Part shown: positions 24,464 to 32,777 of the stretch, piece after piece
Position numbering within the stretch: position 1 is the stretch's first letter
Layout of the letters: the number at the start of each line of letters is the position of its first letter
NCBI GenBank assembly: GCA_030148705.1
Contig: JASBSY010000022.1
Location: 62,001-126,000, forward strand
Length of the DNA stretch: 64,000 nt
Source: Pukyongia sp.
GTDB taxonomy: Bacteria; Bacteroidota; Bacteroidia; Flavobacteriales; Flavobacteriaceae
Direction of reading: 5' to 3'
The notes under the pieces: model-generated
Told to the model about the DNA's origin: nothing
The model's input: only the letters and a program-made list of their open reading frames with translations
Database searches by the model: none
Translations under genes and position numbers: made by a program

Positions 24464-26089
24464 TTATACTTCTACGGCGTACATTTTTTCCCTCAATTCT
24501 TTAATGCTCTTATTGTTCATATATTCATCGAAGGTCATATATCTGTCAATCACCCCGTTTGGAGTTATTTCAACAACCCGGTTACCTACGGTTTGGGCAA
24601 ATTCGTGATCGTGGGTAGTAAGCAATATAGTTCCTTTAAAGTTCTTTAACGAATTGTTGAATGCCGTGATCGACTCCAGGTCCAGGTGGTTTGTGGGTTC
24701 GTCGAGCATTAGAACGTTAGCGCGAAGCATCATCATCCGGCTTAGCATACAGCGCACTTTTTCACCCCCGGACAAGACATTGGCTTTTTTCAGGGCCTCT
24801 TCGCCACTGAATAACATTTTTCCCAAAAACCCGCGAATATAGACCTCTTCACGCTCTTCTTCCGTTTTAGCCCATTGCCGAAGCCAATCTACCAGGGACA
24901 TAGTATTATTGAAGAAATGCTGGTTATCCAAAGGAAGGTAACTCTGGGTCGTTGTAACACCCCACTGATACGTGCCCGAATCGGCTTTCTGATTGTCGTT
25001 AATGATCTCGTAGAAAGCGGTAGTGGCTCGTGAATCTCTTGAAAAAACAACCACTTTGTCACCTTTGGCAAGGTTTAGATCGATATTCCTGAAAAGTATT
25101 TCCCCGTCTAAGGATGCCGAAAGGTTCTCAATATTCAGGATTTGGTCGCCCGCCTCTCGCTCGCGATCGAAGATAATTGCCGGATACCTGCGACTTGATG
25201 GTTTAATAGCATCGACATTCAGTTTTTCGATCATTTTCTTACGGCTGGTAGCCTGCTTGGATTTCGCAACATTGGCCGAAAATCGCCTTATAAACTCCTC
25301 GAGTTCCTTTTTCTTTTCCTCCGCCTTCTTGTTCTGTTGTGCTCGTTGTCTTGCCGCCAATTGGCTACTCTCGTACCAGAAGGTGTAATTTCCGCTGTAA
25401 TGGGTAATCTTACCAAAATCTATGTCGCTGATATGTGTACATACTGCATCCAGGAAGTGCCGGTCGTGTGATACAACTATCACACAGTTGTCGTAATTGG
25501 CAAGGAAATTCTCCAACCATGAGATCGTTTCGTAATCCAGATCGTTAGTTGGCTCATCCATGATCAATACGTCTGGATTACCAAAGAGTGCCTGGGCCAG
25601 TAACACCCTTACTTTCTGTTTTCCGTCCAGGTCGCCCATCTTACTGTAGTGCAGGCTTTCATCTATCCCCAGGTTGGAAAGTAAGGCCGCCGCATCACTG
25701 TCGGCGTTCCATCCGTTCATCTCTTCAAAGGCTACCTGTAACTCCCCTATTCTATCGGCATTCTCGTCTGAATAGTCCTCATAGAGCTTATCGATTTCCG
25801 ATTTAACCGCGAAGAGCTCTTTGTTTCCTCTCACCACGGTTTCAAGCACCGGGTATTCGTCGTAGGCATTGTGATCTTGCTCCAGTACGGACATTCGCTT
25901 CCCTTTTTCCAGGTGAACCTTACCCGAGGTTGGATCCTGTTTTCCGGCGATAATCTTAAGAAGTGTAGATTTTCCGGAACCGTTGGCACCGATGATCCCA
26001 TAGCAATTGCCCTGAACAAACTGCGTATTCACCTCGTCGAACAGCACCCTTTTCCCAAATTGAACCGATAAGTTTGAAACTGAAAGCAT
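24464..26089 (-). CDS. ABC-F ATPase with one degenerate ATP site
   Basis: 541 residues from the Met of MLSVSNLSVQFGKRVLFDEV. A 10-residue upstream extension in frame is not conserved-looking. NBD1 has Walker A GANGSGKST and Walker B IMDEPTNDLD, but its signature is LDGKQ instead of LSGGQ. The linker (ARQRAQQNKKAEEKKKEL...) is the charged helical ABC-F arm region. NBD2 has a proper signature LSGGEKVRC and Walker B MLDEPTNHLD, but its P loop reads FSRDSRATTAF and lacks the GxxGxGK[ST] motif. ABC-F proteins bind ribosomes and act in translation or antibiotic protection. It resembles the YbiT/YkpA branch. No TM domain or partner permease is present. Confidence 0.9.
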   Translation of the reverse strand: MLSVSNLSVQFGKRVLFDEVNTQFVQGNCYGIIGANGSGKSTLLKIIAGKQDPTSGKVHLEKGKRMSVLEQDHNAYDEYPVLETVVRGNKELFAVKSEIDKLYEDYSDENADRIGELQVAFEEMNGWNADSDAAALLSNLGIDESLHYSKMGDLDGKQKVRVLLAQALFGNPDVLIMDEPTNDLDYETISWLENFLANYDNCVIVVSHDRHFLDAVCTHISDIDFGKITHYSGNYTFWYESSQLAARQRAQQNKKAEEKKKELEEFIRRFSANVAKSKQATSRKKMIEKLNVDAIKPSSRRYPAIIFDREREAGDQILNIENLSASLDGEILFRNIDLNLAKGDKVVVFSRDSRATTAFYEIINDNQKADSGTYQWGVTTTQSYLPLDNQHFFNNTMSLVDWLRQWAKTEEEREEVYIRGFLGKMLFSGEEALKKANVLSGGEKVRCMLSRMMMLRANVLMLDEPTNHLDLESITAFNNSLKNFKGTILLTTHDHEFAQTVGNRVVEITPNGVIDRYMTFDEYMNNKSIKELREKMYAVEV

Positions 26090-26116
26090 ATTCTGGCCTT
26101 TTTTGTAAATTTTCGG

Positions 26117-26124
26117 CAAAATTA
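26117..26124 (-). promoter_or_regulatory. -7 box (TAATTTTG) upstream of the ABC-F gene
   Basis: The complement reads TAATTTTG, matching TAnnTTTG, 28 bases before the start codon. No clear -33 TTG is seen. Confidence 0.4.
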
Positions 26125-26208
26125 GCTAAATAAGCGGGACTAAAGAAACATTAACGTTTTAAAATTCCTTTTAACTACTAATTAACATCTCCACCCTGGC
26201 TTCTCAAT

Positions 26209-26216
26209 TAATTTTG
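26209..26216 (+). promoter_or_regulatory. -7 box (TAATTTTG) upstream of the thioredoxin-fold lipoprotein gene
   Basis: TAATTTTG on the plus strand, matching TAnnTTTG, 19 bases before the ATG at 26236. No clear -33 element. Confidence 0.4.
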
Positions 26217-26235
26217 TGGATTGTTAACAATTTAT

Positions 26236-27645
26236 ATGGTATTGATTAGAAAACTACTCCTCGCTTTCCTGGTACTCCCCTTTTTCAGTTGTGATTCCGA
26301 CAAGGACAAGCAGGACGAACTTACCTGGATTGGCGGTCAGATTGTAAATCCGAAGAGTGATTTCGTTGTTATTCTCAAGGATAATGAAGTGATCGATACT
26401 GCCAGGCTTGATTCGAACAATTTCTTTAAATTCAGCTCGGGCTGTATGCCCCCGGGCCTGTATTCCTTTACCCATAACGAATACCAAATCTTCTATATTG
26501 AACCCGGTGACAGCTTGATGCTTAGGGTTAATACAACCGATTTCGACGAATCCCTTACCTATACCGGTAGAGGTTCGGCCGAAAATAATTTACTCATCGA
26601 CCTCTTTTTGATCAATGAACAGGAAAATACCCTGATGCCATCCTTATACCGCCTTCCTCCTGCCGAATTCGAGAAGAAACTGGATTCTCTGAAAGAGATC
26701 CGGATGGCGTTGTATAATGAATACGATGAACTCCACAATCTTCGCAAGGGTTTCAAGCCTATTGCGATTGCCAATATCAATTACGACCTTTACTCGAAGA
26801 AGGAACTTTATACCTCTGCAAATTCATTCAATCCAAATCTTAAACCTGAAGACTATCCCAAGAACTTTTACGCATACAGGGATAAAATAGAATTTGGAAA
26901 CAAAAACCTGCGTACCTTTTACCCCTATTATCGTTTTTTAAACCGTTATTTCGACAATCTCGCTCATAACCGAACCTCAGGTAACGATACCTATATAAAC
27001 AGGCATGGTTTCGAGCACAATTATCATAAGATCAAGGTTATCGACAGCCTGGTTAAATGCGACACCCTTAAAAACAATCTTTTAAGAACATCCACCAGAC
27101 GGTACCTTATCAACGCCAAGAATGCGGAGGAAGAAAAACGAATCGTGGAAACCTTTAAAGCGTCTAACACCAACCCTGCACATCATGCCGAAATAAGCAG
27201 GTTGGCCGAATCCACCATGCTTTTAACTCCCGGGAATAAGATTCCTAATGTGGTTTTGGTTAATTACGAGAATGTTACAAGCGATCTGCATACTGTGGTC
27301 AAAAAGCCAACGGTGCTTTATTTCTGGTCGGCCCAATCGGTGAAACACTTTAAGAACCTTCACATCCGTGCCGCCGAATTAAAAGACAAATATCCCGAAT
27401 ACGATTTTATTGGGATAAACACCGACAGTCATTTCAAAAAATGGCAGGACGTACTCAGAAAGGCAGGATATACAAAATTAAAAGAGTATCAGCTGGAAAA
27501 CCTCAGGGATGCCGAAATGAAATTACTTATCAATTCCATGAACAAGGCAATTATCCTTGACAAAAAAGGGTTTATTCTCGACGGGCATACCAATCTGTTC
27601 TCCCCCAATATAGAAGAAAACCTGCTGGGATATTTAAACAGGTAA
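26236..27645 (+). CDS. Thioredoxin-fold (TlpA-like) lipoprotein lacking the CxxC active site
   Basis: 469 residues starting at MVLIRKLLLAFLVLPFFSCDSDK, a lipoprotein signal. A TTG 15 bases upstream is in frame but adds nothing. A DUF4369-like beta domain occupies roughly residues 30-130 (ITWIGGQIVNPKSDFVVILKDNE, YTGRGSAENN), then a helical spacer (YNEYDELHNLRKGF...). The C-terminal ~130 residues have the TlpA scaffold GNKIPNVVLVNYEN...KPTVLYFWSAQSVKHFKNL...YPEYDFIGINTD...NKAIILDKKGFILDG. The position normally occupied by WCxxC reads WSAQS, so no redox cysteine is present. It may be a structural or binding relative rather than an oxidoreductase (inference). Confidence 0.82.
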   Translation: MVLIRKLLLAFLVLPFFSCDSDKDKQDELTWIGGQIVNPKSDFVVILKDNEVIDTARLDSNNFFKFSSGCMPPGLYSFTHNEYQIFYIEPGDSLMLRVNTTDFDESLTYTGRGSAENNLLIDLFLINEQENTLMPSLYRLPPAEFEKKLDSLKEIRMALYNEYDELHNLRKGFKPIAIANINYDLYSKKELYTSANSFNPNLKPEDYPKNFYAYRDKIEFGNKNLRTFYPYYRFLNRYFDNLAHNRTSGNDTYINRHGFEHNYHKIKVIDSLVKCDTLKNNLLRTSTRRYLINAKNAEEEKRIVETFKASNTNPAHHAEISRLAESTMLLTPGNKIPNVVLVNYENVTSDLHTVVKKPTVLYFWSAQSVKHFKNLHIRAAELKDKYPEYDFIGINTDSHFKKWQDVLRKAGYTKLKEYQLENLRDAEMKLLINSMNKAIILDKKGFILDGHTNLFSPNIEENLLGYLNR

Positions 27646-27671
27646 AAAAAAGCTCCGGAATTTCCGAAGCT
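27644..27671 (-). terminator. Terminator at the convergence of the lipoprotein gene and transaldolase
   Basis: On the minus strand AGCTTCGGAA and TTCCGGAGCT form a near-perfect stem, followed by eight T. It ends the minus-strand transaldolase transcript. The plus-strand gene's stop codon lies inside its flank. Confidence 0.82.
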
Positions 27672-27678
27672 CTCTCGA

Positions 27679-28332
27679 TTAGTTTCCTTTTTTATAATCG
27701 GCCAGGAATTTTTCCAGTCCGATATCGGTCAATGGGTGTTTTAACAGACCTTCGATGGAAGATAGAGGTCCGGTCATCACATCACTTCCAATCTTGGCGC
27801 ATTCTAGGACATGCATGGTATGACGCACCGAAGCTGCGAGAATTTGAGTCTCAAAGCCGTAGTTGTCGTAGATAAGGCGTATTTCGGCTATTAGGTTTAA
27901 TCCGTCGGTGGAAATATCATCGAGACGGCCAATAAAAGGAGAAACGTAGGTTGCTCCTGCTTTGGCAGCTAATAATGCCTGTCCGGCAGAAAAAACCAGA
28001 GTACAGTTTGTTCTGATATCCCGGTCTGCAAAATATTTAATGGCCTTTACACCATCCTTGATCATTGGAATTTTTACAACGATCTGTTCGTGGAGATCTG
28101 CCAGCTCTTCCCCTTCCTTGATCATCCCTTCGAAATCTGTGGCGATAACCTCGGCAGACACGTCTCCGTCTACGATATTACAGATATCCACATAGTGTTT
28201 CAGAATATTATTCCTGCCTGTAATCCCTTCCTTGGCCATAAGTGAGGGGTTTGTGGTTACCCCGTCCAGGACTCCCAGGTCCTGGGCTTCCTTTATTTGT
28301 TCCAGATTTGCAGTATCGATGAAAAATTTCAT
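27679..28332 (-). CDS. Transaldolase / fructose-6-phosphate aldolase (TalC/FSA type)
   Basis: 217 residues, the compact size of the TalC/FSA subfamily rather than the ~320-residue TalB type. Conserved elements are [29 protein letters not shown], the Schiff-base Lys in [14 protein letters not shown] (about residue 87), [20 protein letters not shown] and FIGRLDD. Family members either carry out the transaldolase step of the pentose phosphate pathway or split fructose 6-phosphate. I cannot decide between these from the sequence. It is monocistronic, with its own promoter and a terminator. Confidence 0.93.
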   Translation of the reverse strand: MKFFIDTANLEQIKEAQDLGVLDGVTTNPSLMAKEGITGRNNILKHYVDICNIVDGDVSAEVIATDFEGMIKEGEELADLHEQIVVKIPMIKDGVKAIKYFADRDIRTNCTLVFSAGQALLAAKAGATYVSPFIGRLDDISTDGLNLIAEIRLIYDNYGFETQILAASVRHTMHVLECAKIGSDVMTGPLSSIEGLLKHPLTDIGLEKFLADYKKGN

Positions 28333-28361
28333 GTGTTTAGCTTATATTTTTTTATATGTGA

Positions 28362-28392
28362 CAAAAGTACAAATGTAAATCGCGATACTCAA
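28362..28392 (-). promoter_or_regulatory. Promoter of the transaldolase gene
   Basis: On the minus strand TTG (complement of 28390-28392), 20 bases, then TACTTTTG (complement of 28362-28369), matching the consensus. The leader is about 23 bases. Confidence 0.62.
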
Positions 28393-28464
28393 CAGATCGA
28401 GTGTAATTTTCGCACAATTTGATGTTTATAAATGATTTGCAAAAAATCTTGATAAGATCCCAGG

Positions 28465-29274
28465 CTATTTCAGCTTATAGTGTTTCATCAGTATTCGTTC
28501 GTAGACACGGTCGGGTAGTATTCTCTTAAGTACAACCGAGAATTTCTGAAGAAACGCCCCCTCTTTGTAATGAATGCGAGGCTTGGGAGATTCGATAATT
28601 CGGTGGATGGCACGGGCCATTTTAATGGGATTCTCACCTGCATCCACATGAGCATTCATCATTTGAAGCGTTTTCCCGTACGCCTCTTTGTAGGGAGAGT
28701 TCTCCAGTTGCGGGGCGTGGTAGCGCCCGTTGGCTATGTTTGTGGCAAAATCTCCCGGGGCGACGTTGGTCATTTCGATACCAAATTGTTTTGCTTCCAT
28801 TCGGAAGGCTTCAGTGGTGATCTCGAATGCTGCCTTGGTGGCCGAATAGATTCCCCTATAGGGCAATCCCATGTAAGCGGCAATGGAAGTGATGTTTATG
28901 ATCAACCCGCTTTGTTGTTTTCGCATCTGGGGTATTACAGCCTTCATCACCCGTATAGGTCCGTAAACATTCGTATCGAAAGCCTTGTGAATTTCCTCAT
29001 CCGGGGTCTCTTCAATAGGACCGGTTATCCCAACACCCGCATTATTGATAAGTACATCCAGACGGTCTTCGGCAGCGATAATATGCTGTACCGCGGCAGC
29101 GATGGAATCACCGTTGGTAACGTCCATCTTCAATAACTTAAATGATGATTCTATGGCTTTCTGTGAAGGATTCCTGGAGGTGCCGTAAACCTTATAGCCT
29201 TTAGACAACAGATATTCGCCTACGGCCTTGCCAATTCCCGATGAGCCACCGGTTATTAATACAACTTTCTCCAT
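28465..29274 (-). CDS. Short-chain dehydrogenase/reductase (SDR)
   Basis: 269 residues of a classical SDR. The NAD(P) loop is LITGGSSGIGKAVGEYL (TGxxxGIG, residues ~8-14), the NNAG motif is INNAGVGITGP, the catalytic Ser is in NITSIAAYMGLP and the YxxxK is YSATKAAFEITTEAFR. The Lys of YGTSRNPSQK at the end of beta 2 is compatible with NADP use, though this is a weak indicator. The substrate pocket and the C-terminal helical tail (ILPDRVYERILMKHYKLK) resemble long-chain or retinol-type SDRs. The substrate is unknown. It is monocistronic, with a possible promoter just downstream of the SRP RNA gene. Confidence 0.9.
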   Translation of the reverse strand: MEKVVLITGGSSGIGKAVGEYLLSKGYKVYGTSRNPSQKAIESSFKLLKMDVTNGDSIAAAVQHIIAAEDRLDVLINNAGVGITGPIEETPDEEIHKAFDTNVYGPIRVMKAVIPQMRKQQSGLIINITSIAAYMGLPYRGIYSATKAAFEITTEAFRMEAKQFGIEMTNVAPGDFATNIANGRYHAPQLENSPYKEAYGKTLQMMNAHVDAGENPIKMARAIHRIIESPKPRIHYKEGAFLQKFSVVLKRILPDRVYERILMKHYKLK

Positions 29275-29293
29275 CCTTGGATTTCAATTGGAA

Positions 29294-29325
29294 CAAAGAT
29301 GCGTTTCTGGGATAAGAATTGCAAA
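29294..29325 (-). promoter_or_regulatory. Possible promoter of the SDR gene
   Basis: On the minus strand TTTTG (complement of 29322-29326), about 20 bases, then CATCTTTG (complement of 29294-29301), one mismatch from TAnnTTTG. Confidence 0.42.
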
Positions 29326-29337
29326 ATTTATCGCACA

Positions 29338-29437
29338 AAAAATGGCAAGCTACCTACATCACACCGCTACGACCGTCTACCCTTGCTGCGTTCCCGCCCT
29401 GGGGGATTCAACAGGAGCTGGTTGTGTAGGACTTGCC
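29338..29437 (-). ncRNA. ffs: Signal recognition particle RNA, small bacterial type (4.5S-like)
   Basis: About 100 bases on the minus strand. The 5' end GGCAAGTCCTACAC pairs with the 3' end GTGTGATGTAGG...GCTTGCC, closing a long rod. The apex carries the conserved SRP domain IV: the GGAA-type tetraloop in GGGCGGGAACGC and the asymmetric loop AGCAAGGG that binds the M domain of Ffh. A run of T directly after the closing stem serves as terminator. A consensus promoter lies immediately upstream with its predicted start at the GG of the RNA, which supports both calls. Together with Ffh and FtsY it targets nascent membrane proteins. No protein-coding gene occupies this 250-base gap. Confidence 0.93.
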
Positions 29438-29441
29438 GATG

Positions 29442-29472
29442 CAAATATACGGGTTTTTAAGAGTTGCAGCAA
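29442..29472 (-). promoter_or_regulatory. Promoter of the SRP RNA gene
   Basis: On the minus strand TTG (complement of 29470-29472), 20 bases, then TATATTTG (complement of 29442-29449), a full consensus match. The predicted transcription start coincides with the 5' GG of the SRP RNA. Confidence 0.82.
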
Positions 29473-29525
29473 GGTTTTTTCATATCAATTAGAAATAAGT
29501 ATCTTGCCCAAAATTTGAAAATAGT

Positions 29526-30581
29526 ATGCAAATTCTCAAGCTGTTCACTGTCATACTTTTAGTCGCTATCCCCTTCAGTTGCGGGGATGGTTCAGACTCT
29601 GCCGAAAGTCATTTTACCCTTCAAAATAACTCCGGAACGAAGGGAATTAATATTTCCAATGATCTTGTGCTTTCCGTTCAGCCGAAAAAGTCCAAACCCA
29701 TCGATTCTGTTGTATTTTCCATGGACGGGGTTAAAGAGGGAACGACAGTAGGGACCGAATCGGTTACTATAAACATTTCAGAAGAAAAACTTGGGAAACA
29801 CACTATTACAGCCAGGATCTTTTCCGAAGGAGACAACTATGACCTTACACAACAGTTCACCTTCCTGGCTCCCGGCCGGGCCGAATTGTACACCTATAAG
29901 ATACTCGAATCCTACCCCCACGACATCAACGCCTACACCCAGGGCCTGGAATTCGAGAATGATACCCTCTATGAAAGCACCGGGCAGTACAAAGAATCGA
30001 GCCTGCGTAAAACCGATTATAAAACAGGTACGGTACTAAAGAAAGTCGCGCTGGACGATGCGTACTTCGGGGAAGGCCTCACCATACTCAACAATAAGAT
30101 TTATCAGCTCACCTGGCAGCAAAAGACGGGGTTTATCTACAATTTAAATACCCTTGAACAGACAGGAACCTTCGTCTACGGAAAAAGCCCGGAAGGCTGG
30201 GGCCTCTGTAACGATGGAAATACTATTTACAAGAGTGACGGTACTGAACGCATATGGAAGCTAAATAACAATACTCTGGCCGAAGAGAGTTTTATAGAAA
30301 TATACACCAATACGTCCAAGATTCCCAAGGTAAACGAACTGGAATGGGTGGACGGAAAAATCTATGCCAACATCTACCAGAGAGATGCCATTGCCATCGT
30401 AAACCCTGCCAACGGGGCCGTTGAAGGGGTGATCGACCTCAGCACTTTAAAAGATGAAGTTACTCAGCACGGCAAGCTTGATGTGCTGAACGGAATAGCT
30501 TATAAAGGAGAACCAAACATCCTTTATATCACCGGAAAGAACTGGGATAAACTGTTCAAAATAGAAGTGGTTAAGAAATAG
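29526..30581 (+). CDS. Glutaminyl-peptide cyclotransferase-like lipoprotein
   Basis: 351 residues. A lipoprotein signal (LLVAIPFSCGDG) is followed by an Ig-like beta domain (about residues 25-115, HFTLQNNSGTKGINISNDL). The glutamine cyclotransferase propeller follows: YPHDINAYTQGLEFENDTLYESTGQY, then LRKTDYKTGTVLK, GEGLTILNNKIYQLTWQ, SDGTERIWKL and VNELEWVDGKIYANIYQRDAIAIV. The HAFTQGL-like and ESTGQYGxSxLR patterns are diagnostic for the plant-type enzyme, which makes N-terminal pyroglutamate on exported proteins. In Bacteroidota this matters for proteins beginning with Gln after signal-peptide cleavage. Several signal peptides in this window would indeed release N-terminal Gln (inference). 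Confidence 0.88.
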   Translation: MQILKLFTVILLVAIPFSCGDGSDSAESHFTLQNNSGTKGINISNDLVLSVQPKKSKPIDSVVFSMDGVKEGTTVGTESVTINISEEKLGKHTITARIFSEGDNYDLTQQFTFLAPGRAELYTYKILESYPHDINAYTQGLEFENDTLYESTGQYKESSLRKTDYKTGTVLKKVALDDAYFGEGLTILNNKIYQLTWQQKTGFIYNLNTLEQTGTFVYGKSPEGWGLCNDGNTIYKSDGTERIWKLNNNTLAEESFIEIYTNTSKIPKVNELEWVDGKIYANIYQRDAIAIVNPANGAVEGVIDLSTLKDEVTQHGKLDVLNGIAYKGEPNILYITGKNWDKLFKIEVVKK

Positions 30582-30711
30582 TGAATCGTCGGGTTGGGGT
30601 GAGGATTCATTTTTAATGAAAAACTGGCTCATACTCGCTTCAAATAAAACTTATTGGTCTTACAATAAGTAGCTACATAAAAAGTTATATTTTTACTGAA
30701 ATTTAGCGTAC

Positions 30712-32256
30712 ATGAAGTATTTATACGGAATCGCGGTTTTTGCCTGCGTCATCTTGTGGAGTTCCTGCCGAAATGATTTTGAAACCATCGCCAGCTCCGG
30801 TAATCTTGAATTTTCTAAGGATACGGTTTACCTCGACACCGTCTTTTCCAATATCGGATCCAGCACTTATAACCTGAAAGTATATAACAGAAGCGACGAG
30901 GACATCCATATCCCTACCATTGGGTTGGAACGAGGCGAGGCATCAGCTTATCGACTTAATGTAGATGGCATCCCCGGGAAATCCTTTGAAGACATAACTG
31001 TGTTTGCCAAGGATAGTATCTTTATCTTTATTGAAACAACCATAGATATTGAAAATTTTCCCAATCCCGACGATGCTTTTCTGTATACCGACAAGATCGT
31101 CTTCGATGCCACCGGCTCCCGGCAGGACGTAGAGTTGGTAACCCTTATCCAGGACGCGGTATTCCTTTACCCGGAACGCTTTAAGGATGGTACCGTGGAA
31201 ACCCTTAACCTGGGGGTGGACGGGGACGGCAACGACATCCTCGTTGAAGGGTTCTTCCTGGAAGAAGATGAACTCAATTTTACCAATGAAAAACCCTACG
31301 TCATTTACGGCTTCGCAGCCGTTCCACCCAATCGTACACTTGAAATAGACGCCGGGGCCCGCATACATTTTCACGCCGATAGCGGCCTACTGGTAGCCAA
31401 CACGGCTTCCATACATTCCAACGGTCAGCCCAGCACAGACCCTGAGCTGATGGAAAACGAGGTTATTTTTGAAGGGGACCGACTGGAACCGGGCTTTTCG
31501 GATATCCCGGGACAATGGCTTACTATTTGGCTCACCCAGGGCAGTACCGATAATATCTTTACCAATACCACTATTAAGAATTCGGTTATCGGTATTATCA
31601 ACGACAATTCGCCACTCTCACTAAGGGATGTTCAGATCTATAACAGTTCTAACTATGGAATATGGGGGCGAAACGCCACTATTACGGGGGATAACCTGGT
31701 AATTAATAACAGCGGAGAGTCATCACTGAGATGTTCACTTGGAGGAGATTATGTGTTTAATCACAGTACCTTTGCCAATTACTGGAACAATGGATTTCGA
31801 AAGAATCCTTCTGTGCGAATTAGTAACTCTTTGAACCTAGGAGATGTAACCATAACTGAACCCCTGGTACGTGCCGAATTCAACAACTGCATCATTTACG
31901 GTAGCGAGCAACGAGAGTTCGCACTGGAAAAAGACGAGTCGGAACAGTTCAATTTTAAATTCAACCACTGCCTCGTTCGGTTTGAAGATCCAAACGACGA
32001 ATTTTTGAACGATCCTTTATACCAGTTTGAGGATGGTGTTTTCTATGTCGAGGTGGTTAGAAACCAGGATCCGGAATTCTTTGATACCGAACTAAACGAC
32101 TTTAATATTGAAACCGGCACTTCGGGAGCCGACGGGATAGGAGAACCCGGCATTGGCCCACCCCTGGATATCGATCAGAAACCTCGAGGTTCACAACCGG
32201 ATGCTGGAGCGTACGAAAGCATTGTATTCCCAGATCCTCCGGGAGGGACACCTTAG
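30712..32256 (+). CDS. Lipoprotein with a predicted right-handed beta-helix
   Basis: 514 residues. The lipobox is VILWSSCRND. Residues ~25-150 form a beta-rich N-domain (GNLEFSKDTVYLDTVFSNIGSSTYNLKVYN), as in Bacteroidota lipoproteins with an Abnormal Spindle-like or DUF1573-like fold. The second half has repeated short strands typical of a parallel beta-helix (IKNSVIGIINDNSPLSLRDVQIYNSSNYGIWG, FNHSTFANYWNNGFRKN, AEFNNCIIYGSEQREFAL) and ends in the phrase FNIETGTSGADGIG...QPDAGAYES, a known end cap of many secreted pectate-lyase-like beta-helix proteins. No catalytic residues can be assigned. Its stop overlaps that of the convergent GNAT gene by four bases. Confidence 0.8.
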   Translation: MKYLYGIAVFACVILWSSCRNDFETIASSGNLEFSKDTVYLDTVFSNIGSSTYNLKVYNRSDEDIHIPTIGLERGEASAYRLNVDGIPGKSFEDITVFAKDSIFIFIETTIDIENFPNPDDAFLYTDKIVFDATGSRQDVELVTLIQDAVFLYPERFKDGTVETLNLGVDGDGNDILVEGFFLEEDELNFTNEKPYVIYGFAAVPPNRTLEIDAGARIHFHADSGLLVANTASIHSNGQPSTDPELMENEVIFEGDRLEPGFSDIPGQWLTIWLTQGSTDNIFTNTTIKNSVIGIINDNSPLSLRDVQIYNSSNYGIWGRNATITGDNLVINNSGESSLRCSLGGDYVFNHSTFANYWNNGFRKNPSVRISNSLNLGDVTITEPLVRAEFNNCIIYGSEQREFALEKDESEQFNFKFNHCLVRFEDPNDEFLNDPLYQFEDGVFYVEVVRNQDPEFFDTELNDFNIETGTSGADGIGEPGIGPPLDIDQKPRGSQPDAGAYESIVFPDPPGGTP

Positions 32257-32771
32257 TCAGCTTTGATTGAATAGGAGAACAAAAGAAATTCTTTATCCTC
32301 ATCCGGCAGTCTCACCGTATCCGTCTGAAGAAAACCCAAACGGGTGAGTAAGGCTTTACTGGATGCATTCTCGGCAGTGGTTAACCCATAGATAGTTTCG
32401 ATACCATAGTTGCTTATTATCTCCGCCATTAATGCTTGAGAAGCCTCAAGAGCATAACCCTTACGATAGTAATCCGGCAATAAGGCAAATCCTAAATCGG
32501 GATGATCCAGCGTTGGTCGTTTGAACAGTCCCACGGTTCCAATGGATTTTTTGTTTTCGGCTAATTGAATGAGATAAGCCCCTACTCCTTTGTCTTCATG
32601 TACAGCATGGAACTTTTCCCGTATATACTTGCGGGCATCATGCAGGGATCGCAGATTCCGGTCCCCTATATGGGCGAGCCAATCCGGGCTATTTAATAAC
32701 TCTAAAATAAAAGGTGCATCCCCAATGGAAAACTGCCTTAAAACAAGACGAGCTGTGCGTAACTCCTCCAC
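32253..32771 (-). CDS. GNAT-family N-acetyltransferase (RimJ/RimL-like)
   Basis: 172 residues. It begins MEELRTARLVLRQFSIGDAPFI, the usual N-terminus of the RimJ/RimL group, followed by KSIGTVGLFKRPTLDHPDLGFALLPDYYRKGYALEASQALM, which covers the acetyl-CoA-binding motif A (the R/Q-x-x-G-x-A/G pattern is YRKGYALEA). The motif B region is ETIYGLTTAENASSKALLTRLGF. Such proteins acetylate ribosomal proteins or small amines. The acceptor is unknown. It is 7 bases downstream of glyA on the same strand and probably shares its transcript. Confidence 0.9.
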   Translation of the reverse strand: MEELRTARLVLRQFSIGDAPFILELLNSPDWLAHIGDRNLRSLHDARKYIREKFHAVHEDKGVGAYLIQLAENKKSIGTVGLFKRPTLDHPDLGFALLPDYYRKGYALEASQALMAEIISNYGIETIYGLTTAENASSKALLTRLGFLQTDTVRLPDEDKEFLLFSYSIKAD

Positions 32772-32777
32772 CTTGTT

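Noticed and set aside
28570-29136. Plus-strand open frame of 188 residues opposite the SDR gene
   Set aside because: The SDR motifs (TGxxxGIG, NNAG, YxxxK) are intact on the minus strand.
29228-29518. Plus-strand frame of 96 residues spanning the SRP RNA
   Set aside because: The region forms the SRP RNA with its promoter; the frame is a shadow.
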